Origin: Paralichthys olivaceus
Lineage: Eukaryota > Chordata > Actinopteri > Pleuronectiformes > Paralichthyidae
DNA: 64,000 nucleotides
Reading direction: 5' to 3'
Assembly: GCF_024713975.1 (NCBI RefSeq)
Contig: NC_091112.1
Coordinates: 16,898,501 to 16,962,500, forward strand
The notes under the pieces were generated by a model. The model did no database searches and was not told the DNA's origin. It saw only the letters and a program-made list of their open reading frames with translations. Within the stretch, counting starts at the first letter, position 1. The number at the start of each line of letters is the position of its first letter. The position numbers were made by a program, and so were the translations under genes. Positions 1 to 28,577 of this stretch are shown here, in pieces.

Positions 1-3000
1 GGCATGAGAGAAATCCACAGTACAGTTGATGGCCCCTCAGACATTTTATATATAAGCTGCTCTTTAAGGCTCATCATTTGTAGACAGTGCCTTTAACGAC
101 AATGCAGACAATAGGAACATTTTAAAAGGTGATTTATCAAATTATACTGTGAAATGAAAACAACTAACAGACCAGGAACGGAAATGTCAACAGCTTTATG
201 AATAATGTAGATTTTTCTGGTTGCTATTTCCAGCAAGAAGCCAGAAGCAAAAAAAACATACATCAAGCAGAACATAAATCATCAAAACAATAAAAGCTAC
301 AGCTGAAAAAAAGAGCCCTTGTCGACTGGAAACTGACTGAGCAACCGAAATGGTGACATTAATCTTTCAGGTTTGATATTAAGCATTTAAAAGAAACATA
401 TAGTTTACACAAATTGTTGCATGCACTGCTACAGCATGTTGACTTTGCGGGCTCTTGCAGAGATGGCAGGATCGGTGGTACAAAATCGGCATTTAAGTGA
501 AAAAAGTAATTTTGTATGCGTTTTGTCTATGTACTGTAAAATTGTCACGAAGAGAAGGGCCGGGTCGGCCATTAACCCGCGGCCGCTGCAGAAAACTCAA
601 GCCTCAAAACGATAAAATCAATTTATAATTACATATTTGTAAATTTGGTTTTCACACACACAAAGCTGGGGGACTCACAGATTAAAGAAGCTGATAGCAG
701 GTGATTTCTTGACTTTTGGCAATGTCCCAGAGGCCTCCCTCATTTCCTCACTAACTACACCCTATCTAACAGAGACTTAATGGTTTAATGATAAGTAGTA
801 AGAGTAAAGTACATGTTTAACACTTAATATCATCGTATTATGCATCATTAGTGAAAACTGTTATAAATAATGCATTTTAGGATTGTTAGTAGAAATGCTA
901 ACATGTCAGTAGTATAAAAAAGCTTTTAATACATTTGCATGTGTAAATATATATATTAACATTGTCATTATGGTTTATTGAGTGCTGATTGATGGGCAAA
1001 TGTACCATTTGTACCATTAGAGTTAAATCTGCACAATAATGTGAGATAAAGGGTCGGAATATATTTTTTGAAGCCACTGCACATCAGCGTATATTGTTAG
1101 ACTCAGAAAACATCAAGATCAGGCTGCTCTATCTCCAGAGTGCGTATCTTTTTTCCTTTAGCATTACTATTCAAAGACTGCAACCCCCAGACAACAATTT
1201 TAATCTACTTGCTGGAAAAATTAAATGAGCAATTTTTGCTAAATGGTGCATAATTTCACTGTTCATTGCAATGACACATTTAAAACATCACATATTTGTC
1301 TCAGAATATAAGTTATTTAGGTTGTTTTAGTTGGTTTCTAGCTCAAGAGGATCAGTAACTGGTGGTTAGGGATTATTTACCCATCATCAAATCACTTGAG
1401 GTAATAAACAGACATATACTCTGTCCCTGATGGAGAAATTCTGGCCAGCAGCTTGTGAGATTAATGAAGATTGGGAAATAACACCAGCCATCAACTTTTC
1501 CATTATATTTTACTGTATCAGTCCCTCTGTGTTTTCCTAAATGTTGCGAGTTGCAGAGTTCAGAGACACTAAAAACAGCAACAACCACAACCACCTGAGA
1601 CACCCAACAGTCGAAATGCAATTACCACAATGTTCCTAGTCTTGCAGCCAGATGGGTAAATGGTATTTTATTATGTATAATTATAATTATATATAATGGT
1701 ATTTTTTTTAAAAAGCACATAAAGATGAGACAATGTCTAAATTTAAACTGATGAGAGACTAAGACGGATGAGAGACAGTATGGAAACTCAATGCTGACAA
1801 GGAGACAGTGTGCAGGCTCCAAAAACTCATCAGTGATCTTAAATAAATGTCGTACAACACTGTTGTGCTACACTGTGTTTGGCATTATGGACACACGTGG
1901 AGCTATGATTCACAGCCAGGGGGCGTTCGTTGTAAATTGCACTGAGGCTGAAAATCAGTGAGGTAAATTTTAAATGACATTATAACCTACAGAGACATCA
2001 GCATATAAAGCTGTGCACATTAAAGAAAGACAATCATTCTGAACGTTATGGGTTGGGAATGATAAACATGTGGGAGATAAAAAGCAACAAATGCATAACA
2101 ATAATGATGAATAATGATGAGCACTGAATGTTGTAAACATAATTGTAGAGGAAGAATTCTCCCAAAAGGTTTGAATCTACTTTTAATTGAAGAATAGGTT
2201 ATTCCAATGCTGCAATTAATGAATAAATATCTCTGTTTTTCATGCAGGCTTTAGAATTGTTCTAGGTTTTGCATTTGATTATATAGCATCCGTAGCAAAA
2301 TTGTACATGACGTAAATGAGCAGATTTGCAACAGCTTCTTCCCACCGGACTGCTCTCTAAATTTGTATGGAAAAAACAAGCTACTTCTAATCTGGTATTT
2401 ATTATGCTTATTATTGTGTCTACTTTACCTTTAAAGCAGTATTCATTATGCCTGTTATTATATTTGTATTATTTAAAATCATTTCAACTAAATTGCACTT
2501 ACTGATTATCACACTGATCTTAAAGTCTGCTGCTTTTTTTTATTGGGCGCACTGTTCCTGAAAAAAACAATTTTGCTCTATGTGTTTCACAGTTATGGCT
2601 GGAATGACATAAACAAACTTGAAGCTTGAACATGAAACTTGTAATCAGCCTGTAACCAACATACCACAGTCTATTACTGCACAGTTCTGTTCGAAGAAGA
2701 GGCGACAAGAAAACTGTAGTTCTGCTGCTCCGCTCGTCTTCACATTTATGTTTCTGGTCGTGTTTTTTTACTCTCCCTCATCAAATGTCGCTCACTGAGC
2801 CCGTTCTCTGAGGCAGTGCCAGAAGCTGGTATAATTAGCCCTACCTGGTCACCTTGTCATGACCCAGACGAAGAGCCGCTGGGAGTGATCTTAAATTCTA
2901 GCTCTGCTAAAAAGGTGAAGGCTTTCATAAAATATTCAAACTACATTTCTAATGATACCAGCGATGACTTGAAAAGGTACAACCGGTGTGTGAGGCCTTT

Positions 3001-4013
3001 TGAAAAGACCCAGACCAACTTTGATATAGAATAGCTCCTGTGAGGGACGTGATGACATTAAAACAGAAGAGAATGAATCACCTCTGACTTTTCTTTGTTC
3101 CCTTTCAATTAAACTGTATTTTCTTGTAGTTCCAATAATTTAAAAACGTGCTCACACAATTACACGTGTATGCTTTGAATAAAACCATTGGTATTCTATG
3201 CTTAACATACACACGCACACAAAGTCAAACGCACATCAATGGGGACTCATTTCACACGAGTGACCTACATTTAACTTTCTGACATTTTTAATATCGCAGT
3301 CAGACGTGAAGTGAAGGCAGTGAGAGGAGTGCACCCAAACTGCAGTGGGCAGCACTCTGAGCCCAAAAAGTCACATTAAGTAAAGACAAAATTGTATTTT
3401 ACCACAGCAAGAACACTGCTCAAGACGTCAGTTTCACCGGTGACAAACTGCTCAACAGTAGCAGTAGTAATTACATCATTTAGGATTTTTTTCTCACCAT
3501 CCAGCAGAAATTTGTTTTTAGCCAGATCTGTACTAGCAGCACTTTAAACACAGATGCACACGTCCCTTTGAGGTCTAATATTGTATATGGTAAGCCTGCT
3601 TCATGTTCTTCATGCCTCTTCTCTTTCTTCTCCCTCCCTCCCTCCCTCCCTACCTCCGTCCCTCACTCCCTACCTCTGTCCCTCACTCCATTCTTATGCT
3701 CTGTAGCCAACCAAGGATTACACTGGCCTTTATTGTGTGGCCAGTGGACCGTCTGGCTCACGCTGCTTCAGTAAAAGCCCTATCTCCTGGCTGCACAGGA
3801 TTTCTGGTCAGAGCACAATGGTGCACTCGCTCCAAGAAAAAGCTCTGTTGTGCATTGCATACTATTAAGCACAAGGTATAATGCAACAATCACAAAAACA
3901 CAGGGTGGCTGTTAAATTGGTCTGTGCATGAAGCTGGAAGCACCTCATAGGGTTTAACTTCTATGATCAAAATCTGAGGCTTAATATTGCCAATGTGTTT
4001 ATTGTGGGCTGAC
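1..4013. other. trappc9 intron, left edge
   Basis: AT-rich intron sequence with no recognisable exon on either strand. Short open frames here look random. Contains a CCTC-rich simple repeat at about 3626-3690. Confidence 0.7.
3626..3690 (+). repeat. (CCTC)n / CCCT-rich simple repeat
   Basis: Runs of ccctccctccct followed by a short tandem of tacctcygtccctcactc. Creates the spurious Ser/Pro/Leu-rich open frames seen on the plus strand. Confidence 0.85.
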
Positions 4014-19752
<15,739 letters not shown>

Positions 19753-22700
19753 CTGCACGGGGACAGAAGCACAAACACTTTAAGAAACAAAGCTTATGCC
19801 CTGGCTTCCAACCATCTGCAACTAACCACCCCGCCAAGAAGGTTATGATTTCATCTGCAATCCATCAATCGATCGATAGATATATTCATAGATTCAATTT
19901 ATTGTCCACATCAGTGGGAATCTGCCTTTGCCTTCTCCCAAACACATCAAAAGTACATACATGACACAACACCATACAAAATATACAATACAAACATACA
20001 AAAGTGCAATAGACAGGTAGCGTCAAGTTGTATCAATAAATAAATAATGGCAGTGAGCAAACTTTACTGAATCTTTGTTTGTTAATTTGCAGGATTACAC
20101 TACACTACTGGGAGTCTGGGAACTTGGTGAGAGACTCAGTTTGGGTCAGGGAAGATCCCACTAAACTTTGCTGCAGATCTGAATCAGGGGGAGATGATTT
20201 TTTTTTCTTTGACATTGCGAGATTGGACATTTTCCGAGATTTTCATGAATTTCAAAAGAAATAATACAGAGATCTTGATGAAAAAATTTATGAATAATTG
20301 CATTTAATTTGAGGAGACAGTTGGGTCTTGGCGGAGGTATGTGTTTTAGTGAGTTTCTTACATTTCCTCAAAAGAAAAGAGAGTCTCTCAAAGTCGTTTT
20401 ACACAAATGAAGTTTGCCAGGACATTGTTCCACATAGGAGAGGCTGCTTTTCATATTGAGACACTAATTTCAAATGCACAACCCTGTTCACCTCCACTGT
20501 ATTGGGCTGGAGGCAAACACGTGCAGCAGCAGGTGTCTCAAAACTAAGACCAACCAACACTAACAGCATGAACGTGCAACAGAAAACTGAATGTATGTTT
20601 TGTTTTGCACTTTGGGAGAAACTACACTTTATTAAATATAGGGATGGAGGACATCTGGAGCTCAAAACACAGCTACACACTATGATCCTCTGACGCTTGA
20701 ATGAAAATGCAGCTCCTGAGTGTCCGGTATAAACATGGTGGAGAACCTGACTCTCCGGGAACAGTCGAGGAGCTGTGTTGATAGTTACATCTGCAGAAAA
20801 GCAGAGCAAGCACGTGCTAAGTGTCTCTAACAGCTAGCATTAGCAGCTAGAAGCTGCAGCTGGCGACAATATCACAGTGGGTGCATGTGACAGAAATGTT
20901 GCATGAATCAAAACGCAGCTCCTCCATTCATGAGCACGTGATGAGGTCATTTTACATGATGTCAAGTGACTAACGTTGAGCTAAGTGTCTGACAACAGTG
21001 GAGAGTCAGATAGCTTAGCTTAGCTAGCTCAGCTCTGGATTAACAGCTGGTGACAGTCCCGCAGGAACAAGGCAGTTTCAGGAATAAACGTGTTTCTGTG
21101 GCACAGATCGGCTGAGTCACGTGAACCTACACCATTTAAAAGGTTATGTCACGTTACCTGTTTGCAGTCTCCTGTCAAATCTCGCAGCTTCCTGCTTTAG
21201 CTCAGTGTTTAACAACAGTTCAATAACAGCACGGCTTCCAGTGAGCATTTTCAAAATAAAACCCTCACGAGACTCGATATGGATTTATTGTTTTAATCAG
21301 GAGTTTCTTTGGATCCTTTCTGCTCGATGACACTCTCCCAATAGTTCATATCAACTTATATCAATTCAAAGAAAAGTGACAGAGGCATGTTTCTTGTTGT
21401 GTTACATCTTTTTCCCCCCTAGTTACCCTAATTTATATTTTGGATCAAAAACTAATGGATGAAAACAGCAGCCAAAATCAATGAGTCACAACCAAAATAT
21501 TGATAGTATGGGTATAAACAACATTTACTCTGGGAAATAAGCACGTGGGACTAAGATACAAACATGTGATTCCACTCACTTCTCTCCATGCTACAGCATA
21601 AAGTATGGACTTAAATAGACTTCAGAACAATCCTCTCAAATAGTATTTTTTTTTCACCATACATGCACTTTTTTATTACCACAGCAGTGATTTTATTTGT
21701 TTTTTATTTTGTAAACAGGATCTTTATCTCTTATTTCCTCTCTTTAATTTCTTCTTCGTCTTTATATTCTGCTGCAGACAAACATCTGCTCCACTCAAAG
21801 GAGACAAGAGGTACTGCAACTCAGGGACACCTCGAGCAACAAGTGTGCATAAATTGTCAATTTGAATGAAGCTCATATAATTTATTATTATGAATAATTA
21901 TGTATTTCTTTACATTCATAATGTAATAATTGTCATAATAATTGAATGTGCTTTTCCTAATTACTGATGTATTTAACATTTATATTCTGCATCTAATTAA
22001 ATGTTTAAAATTAATGACTTATATTAAAATTATATTAGTCATATTAATATTAATCATTAGTTTTCTAGCGTTTAATTTTAAACTTTAACTTCAGCACATG
22101 CAAACTCGATGTTTTATTTCATCATTATAAAAAAACATACTGACACAATCATTCTGTAAAAATATCAGTTTCAACAAATGCACTGACACCGAAGATCAAA
22201 TACGGAAGAAGTCGTCCATGTGGCTGAACTGGCAATCAACATCTTCAACTAACTTTTAAATTAGAAATGATAACCCTGTGGGTGGAGACGTCTCCACACC
22301 ATCTTGTAAAATTCCTCAGTGAAGTGGGAACGCTGAATAGCAAATGACACATTAGAAGTTTTTTTGGGATCCACAAAGAAATAAAAATACCCACACAGGT
22401 AGATTCAACTCCAATTTATTTTTCTTTAACCCATAAATCACTTTTCACAATCTTCTTGGAAGACAACAGCATTTTATTCCTTAATTTGTTCTTTTTTTGG
22501 CCAAGGGGAATTGGTCCAAAAGCGAAGCAGGAGCTCAGAGAGAGACATGGAATGTCTAAAACATGATTCATAGTGAATACACACCAGTTACAGGCAAACA
22601 TCCACAACCATCAACTTACAGAACAGTGCACAAACGTTTCTGTGTGTTTGTAGGCTGCCATTACTGGGGATCCCAAACCTTGACAACAAGATCATGAGAA

Positions 22701-24859
22701 CATGGAGGGGTTTGACAGGTGTTACGAGTAAGAGAAGAAAATTTGTTCTCGATTTTTAAAAAGACACAAGACAAATACATGAACATAATATTTCAACTGA
22801 GATCAATCAAATGAATAAACACAAATGCATAAAAAAAGCACAGATTAGTGAAGCCTTCATTTTTCCCATGTGATGAGTGTTCCCTAAGGCTGGTAAGACT
22901 GAGTCAGGTCAATCTCAACACAGCTCTGACCTTTATTTCTGTTCAGAATGAGGAAGGGTTCGGGTGCATAGTCACATAACTGCATCTTCATGCACCGGAA
23001 CAGTCAGTGGAACTGAAACAAGGTGATAAACAGAGGAAGGAACAAAGCTATGTAGTTGAAAGCAAGATAATTCACATCTTTTCACTCCAATTGTTTAACC
23101 TCGCCATGAAATGGTCCTTTCTAAACTTGTGGCGCTTTCACTCTGTCAGTCGCCAACATGGAGCACCCACTGGTGAAATGGAGCTGTCTAGTTGTACAGT
23201 AAAATTATTGAAAACGCAGAAGATCTTAGCTAAGTGCTAATCCCACAGTGAGTAATCACCTGCAGAATCACATCACAGATATATTATATTGGCACCAACT
23301 GTCATGCTGCTCAACTGCATGTGAACATAGGGCAGCTAATTACTGAAATGTTTTTGGTTCACCAGACACCATTATAATATATCTAAGGAGTGTTCAGTCG
23401 CCAAATCCAACATTTTTTGAAATTAACAGGACTGTAGCCTGAAACCCCATCCCCCTGAGAAAAGGTCTGACCAGACAACCTTTGGATTTTTCATTTAATT
23501 CATAAATTTTCCATAAATTGTAATTCCTTACATGAAAATCTAAATGTTTTTTTCCCCCACACTGAATAAAACTTGAGGGAGAAGATACTGAATTTGTTTT
23601 TTGTTTGTGTATGTAACACTGGAATAAACCTACTGTGTATGGTTAAAGAAAATATATGCAGCATGACCTCTTTGTACGAAATGGTGACTACAGCCTGAGT
23701 CAGCACTTATTACTAAAGCCAATAACCATTCTTCTACCAAAAGTTACCCTGTGGAGTTCTACAGGCATCATGGAGCAACATATTTACACATAGGTCCCTG
23801 TTTTGTCTGTCGTGCAATACACACTCCTGTCAGTTTGAGTTCAGTGGAGTTAATTTCCCATGTATTTCCATTTAGCATTACGTGGACATCTAGCATGTCG
23901 CGTGAGCAAGAATAAAAGACATGTTGTGTGCCTGAGCGAGAGACAGTGATTGTTTTTTTTTTGTTGTGAAAATCTCGCCAGCACCAATGGTCAGGCATGC
24001 CCAGGCAAGCATTAAAGGAAAGCTTGCATGCAAGTGCTCAGTAAATGTAAACATAGATTTGTTAAACAAAGAAACTCCACAGGGGACTTTTAATGTGCTA
24101 GTTACAGTAAAGTAACTTGTATTTTTAATGTCAGCACAAGACCTCACTGTGCTAAAGTGGATGACCACCTCTCATCACATACTGCAGTAGGCAACCACTG
24201 GACCGAAATAATACAAAAATCAGCATTAATGCCAAAAAAAGCCTCATTTAGCTGCAATAATTCAGATGGGTTTAAGGACATCATGGTCCTTGCTACTTCT
24301 GTTTGCATTTGCATCCACTAGAGGTGCACATAGTGTGCAGTCATGCACAACATGGGAACTTGAAGGCTACAGAAAAAAACAAACCACAAGGTATTTAAGA
24401 CTGAGTGATGATGTGTGTGTTTGGTCTGCAGAGGATCAGGAGGGGTTGAATGTTGTCATCCAGTGGATTAGTTTAATCTCCAGCGATCATGTGGCCGAGG
24501 CCATGATTAGTCGAACTAATTACCGCACATCTAGACATCCCATTGACTCCTAGTGGACTAGGAGCACTTGTTAACACTGGTCTGTCCGACAGGAAGGGAA
24601 TCAAAACAGAACAGAAAGAAAATACAACAACAGGTAGAAATAAAAGAGATTAAGACTGTTTTGAAGTCTAATGGTGCAGTAAAGGGAATGTGTGTCTTCT
24701 GATTTGCTGAACACAAGATATTTGGCATTCTTCATTATGGCATTGAAAGTGTGTGGACACTGGTGAATAAGGGGTCGCCATCAGGGCGCAGGGTGGGTGA
24801 GTGAGTGGGTGGGTGGGGTGTCGGCTGGGGTTAAGATGGAGAATTACACTTCAACCTCC
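19753..24859. other. trappc9 5' flank and region downstream of sh3bgrl3
   Basis: No coding exon recognised. A possible trappc9 non-coding exon donor (GCAAACAG then GTAACG, minus strand) lies at 21157-21158 in a less AT-rich zone (20.7-21.2 kb) that could be the promoter. 21.6-22.1 kb is strongly AT-rich. A (TAGCT)n-like stretch is at 21008-21030. Confidence 0.45.
20080..20355 (+). repeat. Dispersed repeat, ttgggYcttgg family, copy 3
   Basis: Begins at a gcaggattacactac motif and ends in cagttgggtcttggcggagg. Lies in the trappc9 5' intron/upstream region. Confidence 0.6.
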
Positions 24860-24925
24860 TCACGCCAGCTTCAGAAACTGTTCCACTGTGTCGGCTTCCA
24901 CCGCCTCCGAAAACATTTCATAGTT
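24860..24925 (-). CDS. sh3bgrl3: sh3bgrl3 coding exon 3 (stop codon exon)
   Basis: 66 bases: NYEMFSEAVEADTVEQF to LKLA then TGA. Acceptor CTCCACAG. It codes for the last helix of the fold. A variant poly(A) signal ATTAAA on the minus strand lies at 24472-24477, about 390 bases downstream. Confidence 0.94.
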   Translation of the reverse strand, partial: NYEMFSEAVEADTVEQFLKLA

Positions 24926-27554
24926 CTGTGGAGAGGAAGAGGGTCAATGAGCAGACAAGAAAACAAAGACATTCTCTTCTCGGCTGCATCGTCTGACAAC
25001 AGGCAAATAAAAATAACTAACAAACAGCATTTTAATTTCTCACTGGAAACAACTGGTATCAAGATGTCTTTCAAGTCAACTCACAATGGTTGTTACATTT
25101 TTGGGCACAATGACTCATGATGATAAAGGTCTTCTTAATTATCAAACAAAATATTAACATCTTCACTTGAAAGACATGGCTTCCATATTGAATCCTGCAG
25201 CCTGTTACACCAGCTATTTATTCCATCATGCAAAGTTTAGTTAGAGCATATTGTGGAAGATGCACTATAACTTAGGAGATTTGGTTTGCATACAAGTAAC
25301 ACTACTTCGTTTTAGTTTCACATTGTTCACGTCTGCCGTCCAAACTACACCAGCGTTATGAGACGCTGGCCCTGGTTTATTTTGAAAGCTCGTGTGGAAA
25401 CGATGTCACACACATTCTGTTCCTAATTGTTTCTAATCGGTCACAACTCATTTTACAGCACAGAGTGTAAAGTGTCAGTAACTGTTCCACAATTACTGTT
25501 AATCATTCATAGTATTTCCTCCAACTACGCAAATAGACAATCTACTTCCTGTTTAAATGGACAGATGTGCCCAGTGAACATTGTTGTTAATGCGATATAC
25601 ATTTTCATTGAGTGTTGGTGTGGATAGGAATTGGTTCTGATACCGTGCTAAAACGCTTGCCTGGATCATAGACCGTATACAAGAATGGTCGACATGACAA
25701 CTCCCCAAAAGTGAAGCCAGAGCATCTCGATCGCCACCTGGTGGCTGACTGCAGCATAGGTCATGAATCCAGCCTCTGCCATGTTAATGATGGGACAGGG
25801 ACCAAATTAAAAAGTCAAAGTAAACATCAAATAGAGAAGATGGTTTCTGTCTTATCACACTGATGCATGTTCAACTGTTTATGTTACTGTTTAGTTTGGC
25901 TTTAATTAGTTATTTGATATGAGCTCATTTATCAGTGGGACCTCGCTACCATGACTCCATCCCTATTGCTACCAAGCAAACTCATTGCGTTGTCCCTCTT
26001 TACATACAGTCTATGATTTTTCATGAAAACCAGCTACAAGTGTTGCTGACCCTTACTGTCAGTAACAGTTTCACATCATCATCAGTCCAATATTAGAAAT
26101 CCCTACTGTTACTTTACAAAGTAAAACCTGTTCCTCATTCATAGTACTTTTTGCATCCAAGCAACCAACTGTAGACAATCTACTTCCTGTTAACAGCTAA
26201 ATGCTCATGACCAGTGTATGAGATGACATTATTTCTGATGCAGGGTTAAAATGCTGGTCTGAATGAATTTCAGAAAAAACTAAATGTATGGATTTCATTT
26301 GATTCTATATTTAATCTCATAAAATGATGTCGGTCATAAATGCATAAACAAGCGTGTGGCTCTGACCGCAATTTTGAGCCTGACCTGAACTAGACAGGTA
26401 TTGTTTTTGGTGTCCAAAACTGACCCAAGTCTGACGTTTTTGTTGATTTCAGGCACATGCAATGTAAAATATGAAATAGACAGCCCAGCCAACATGACTG
26501 AACCCAACCGTAACCAGAATATCATTCCAAATATTTGTCCGATCCTAGCCCGATGGATCATGACGGGTCTCCACAGGCTAGGGTCAGGAATCCACTCATG
26601 TGTGTGCTTCTCTTACCCCACAGTATTGGTCCTCATTAAAAAGCTGGGGAGGGACCGCCGCGGTGTCCCCTGCCTTGCTTCTCATTTCGTCACGCAGCTC
26701 CACACCAACAGAGATGTCGATGAGCTCGTACTTGATGCTTTTACTTTCGAGGATCCGAATCACTTCTGCCTGCTGAGACTTTACCTGAGAGAAACAAAAT
26801 AAGCAACAGTGACCATTACAAATTATTCAGCCACAACATAGCCACAAGGAATGAGTGAATTAATTTAACCATGATAATATTATCTGCACATAATGTGGAG
26901 ATTTTTACCAGCACTTCAACATCTGCTTTCATTCACTACAGTTCTAAAAACTAAGAAGAGCAAAAAAGCTTGATTGCCATCATGGAGCTGAAGGGCAGGA
27001 ACATGCACACATTTTTTTCAGATGGAAAACATGAACTATATGATTTAACGTTTCTGAGGCTGTGTATTTATAACTACAGTGGTTTTGTCTGGCATGTGGG
27101 TGGTGATTAATAGACCATGTGATCATTCTGGGCAGTTGAGGAAGTTGGGGGGTGGAGGTGTTTGTGAATGCGACCACACCTTAGCACAACATGAACTTGA
27201 AACACACAAGCTTGCGTTGAGTTGGCCACACACCCTAGTAAGGCCAGTGTCATGTTCTTGAAAGTGCAAAGGGGTATTGCTTTTGCTTTTTTCAAAATTG
27301 TGAAAGCAGACTCAGCAGTTGAATAAACATTAACTCCTGTGTGGAGTTGTGTGTGTTCTGCAGTCTGCAAATAAGATATTTTCAAAAGAGAGGCACTACT
27401 ATCGAAACATGACTTCAGGTAAGATCTTCTGGGAATAAAACAAAAAGATAGCAGTATAGAAACACATGCACATATGGAAGTAAATGTAAACATGTGTGCC
27501 ATGTGTGATCTAAACATGTGATATATATACATGTGATATATATACAAAAAACAC

Positions 27555-27603
<49 letters not shown>

Positions 27604-28505
27604 AAAACACACACATACATACATACATACATACACATTAGCTATTGTATATGAGAGGGTTAAAAACAAATGTCTTCACAAAACTTTTCCACTGCATGAA
27701 TTCCTGCACACCCCTAATAGAAAACAGATGTGTGGTCCAGTGCATCATGGACAATCACTGTTCTCATACAGTTCTACTACTCTATAGATTTACTCCAACA
27801 AGAGATTTTGTATTATATGTACAACATCACTTTATTGACGTCATTATGATGATTGTTTTCTACAGAAATCCACTATAATATATTGTTTGCTTGGCAATAA
27901 ATACATGCATCAAATTATATAAATGCGTTACGCTTTGTTTTTTGTAAATAAAAGGCTTCACTGGTTAATTCGGCTCATATATAATCTATTAGTCTGCTCT
28001 TGCTTTAACAACACATTAGAAATTATGATTATTAAAATGCCTCTTTTTTTACATTAGGTCTGGTGTGCAGTTTTCCATACAGGAAACGGATGCATGAGCT
28101 GGATATTCCGAAGTCAGCATTGTGTACTAGAATAACACTATATGACCAACACAGTCCACATTTAAAGTGTTACACTGAATAAACAGCTAGCCAGACACAA
28201 ACACGCGTCCCCTCCACAAAGTCAGAGGAAGTGGAATCATGCATCCTGGCTCCTTTTCGTTGTGCGAAATGAAAGAGAGGTGCTGGCGTTTCTCTGGAGA
28301 CAGCCGAGGCAGTGACTTGTACAGGCCGCTGTTTCAGGAGGAAGCTGACAGGACTCAGGTGCATCTGTGTTAGCCGAAGCTGTTAGCCGAAGCTGTTAGC
28401 AACTGCTGTTAGCTTATATGTTAGCTAATGTTAGCACCCAGGTATCGCCTCGTCACTCACCATCCGTGAGGCAGTAACGGTAGTGTAGTACAGCTTGACG
28501 CCCAT
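24860..28505 (-). CDS. sh3bgrl3: sh3bgrl3-like: SH3-binding glutamate-rich-like protein 3, complete coding region
   Basis: Small thioredoxin/glutaredoxin-fold protein of the SH3BGR family, cytosolic, thought to act as an adaptor or redox modulator without enzyme activity. Three exons (28461-28505, 26617-26784, 24860-24925), all joined in phase 0, give 92 residues; the human protein has 93. It starts MGVKLYYTTVTASRM and continues VKSQQAEVIRILESKSIKY, with the family's cis-proline segment VPPQLFNEDQYCG and the C-terminal EQFLKLA. The redox CxxC of true glutaredoxins is absent, as in the family. The ATG has a good context (A at -3, G at +4). Closest by recall to SH3BGRL3 rather than SH3BGRL or SH3BGRL2, which start MVIRV. 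Neighbouring paqr7 and tmem222 agree with human 1p36.11. Confidence 0.94.
24926..26616. other. sh3bgrl3 intron 2 with a MITE between two related blocks
   Basis: No exon inside. Two diverged related blocks (about 25470-25664 and 26055-26265) flank an inverted-repeat element; see those entries. Confidence 0.6.
25665..26017. mobile_element. Inverted-repeat element, copy 1, about 350 bp
   Basis: Ends atcatagaccgtatac and gtatgtaaa-type reverse complement tacatacagtctatgat. Internal motifs gacatgacaactccccaaaa and gatcgccacctggtggctg recur at 48624. Non-autonomous, no open frame. Confidence 0.75.
26617..26784 (-). CDS. sh3bgrl3: sh3bgrl3 coding exon 2
   Basis: 168 bases, 56 codons, VKSQQAEV to NEDQYCG. 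Acceptor CTCTCAG, donor GTAAGA. It holds most of the thioredoxin fold, including the VPPQ cis-proline loop. Confidence 0.94.
27560..27636 (+). repeat. (AT)n followed by (ACAT)n microsatellite
   Basis: About 20 AT units, then a short spacer and about six ACAT units. Causes spurious Tyr/Ile-rich open frames on both strands. Confidence 0.95.
28368..28435 (+). repeat. GTTAGC-rich short tandem repeat
   Basis: Imperfect repeats of ctgttagccgaag and gttagctaat directly inside the sh3bgrl3 intron 1 donor side. Similar short tagc-rich runs occur near 20.83 and 21.01 kb. Confidence 0.75.
28461..28505 (-). CDS. sh3bgrl3: sh3bgrl3 coding exon 1
   Basis: 45 bases, 15 codons, MGVKLYYTTVTASRM, followed directly by a GTGAGT donor. 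A 9-base minisatellite ends two bases upstream of the ATG. Confidence 0.93.
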
Positions 28506-28507
28506 TG

Positions 28508-28577
28508 TTCCTCTGGTTCTCTTGGTTCTCCTGGTTCTCCTGGTTCCTCTGGTTCTCTTGGTTCCTCTGGTTCCTCA
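28508..28577 (+). repeat. 9-base minisatellite in the sh3bgrl3 5' leader
   Basis: About eight imperfect copies of a 9-base unit (plus strand ctggttctc / ctggttcct) end two bases upstream of the sh3bgrl3 start codon, so they would lie in the mRNA leader. The frame in line with the start codon has no upstream ATG. Confidence 0.85.

Larger units (their letters stand above)
26785..28460. other. sh3bgrl3 intron 1 with microsatellites
   Basis: No exon recognised. Holds the (AT)n/(ACAT)n tract and, beside the exon 1 donor, a GTTAGC-rich tandem stretch. Confidence 0.6.

Noticed and set aside
20399..20809. 136-aa minus-strand open frame upstream of trappc9
   Set aside because: No recognisable motif or splice support; likely chance.
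27107..27787. Tyr/Ile-rich open frames of 84-173 aa on both strands
   Set aside because: They are translations of the (AT)n/(ACAT)n microsatellite and flanking intron; no start context, splice or homology support.
19753..28460. CHRAC1 or AGO2, the neighbours of TRAPPC9 in human
   Set aside because: No exon matching either protein was found between trappc9 and sh3bgrl3.
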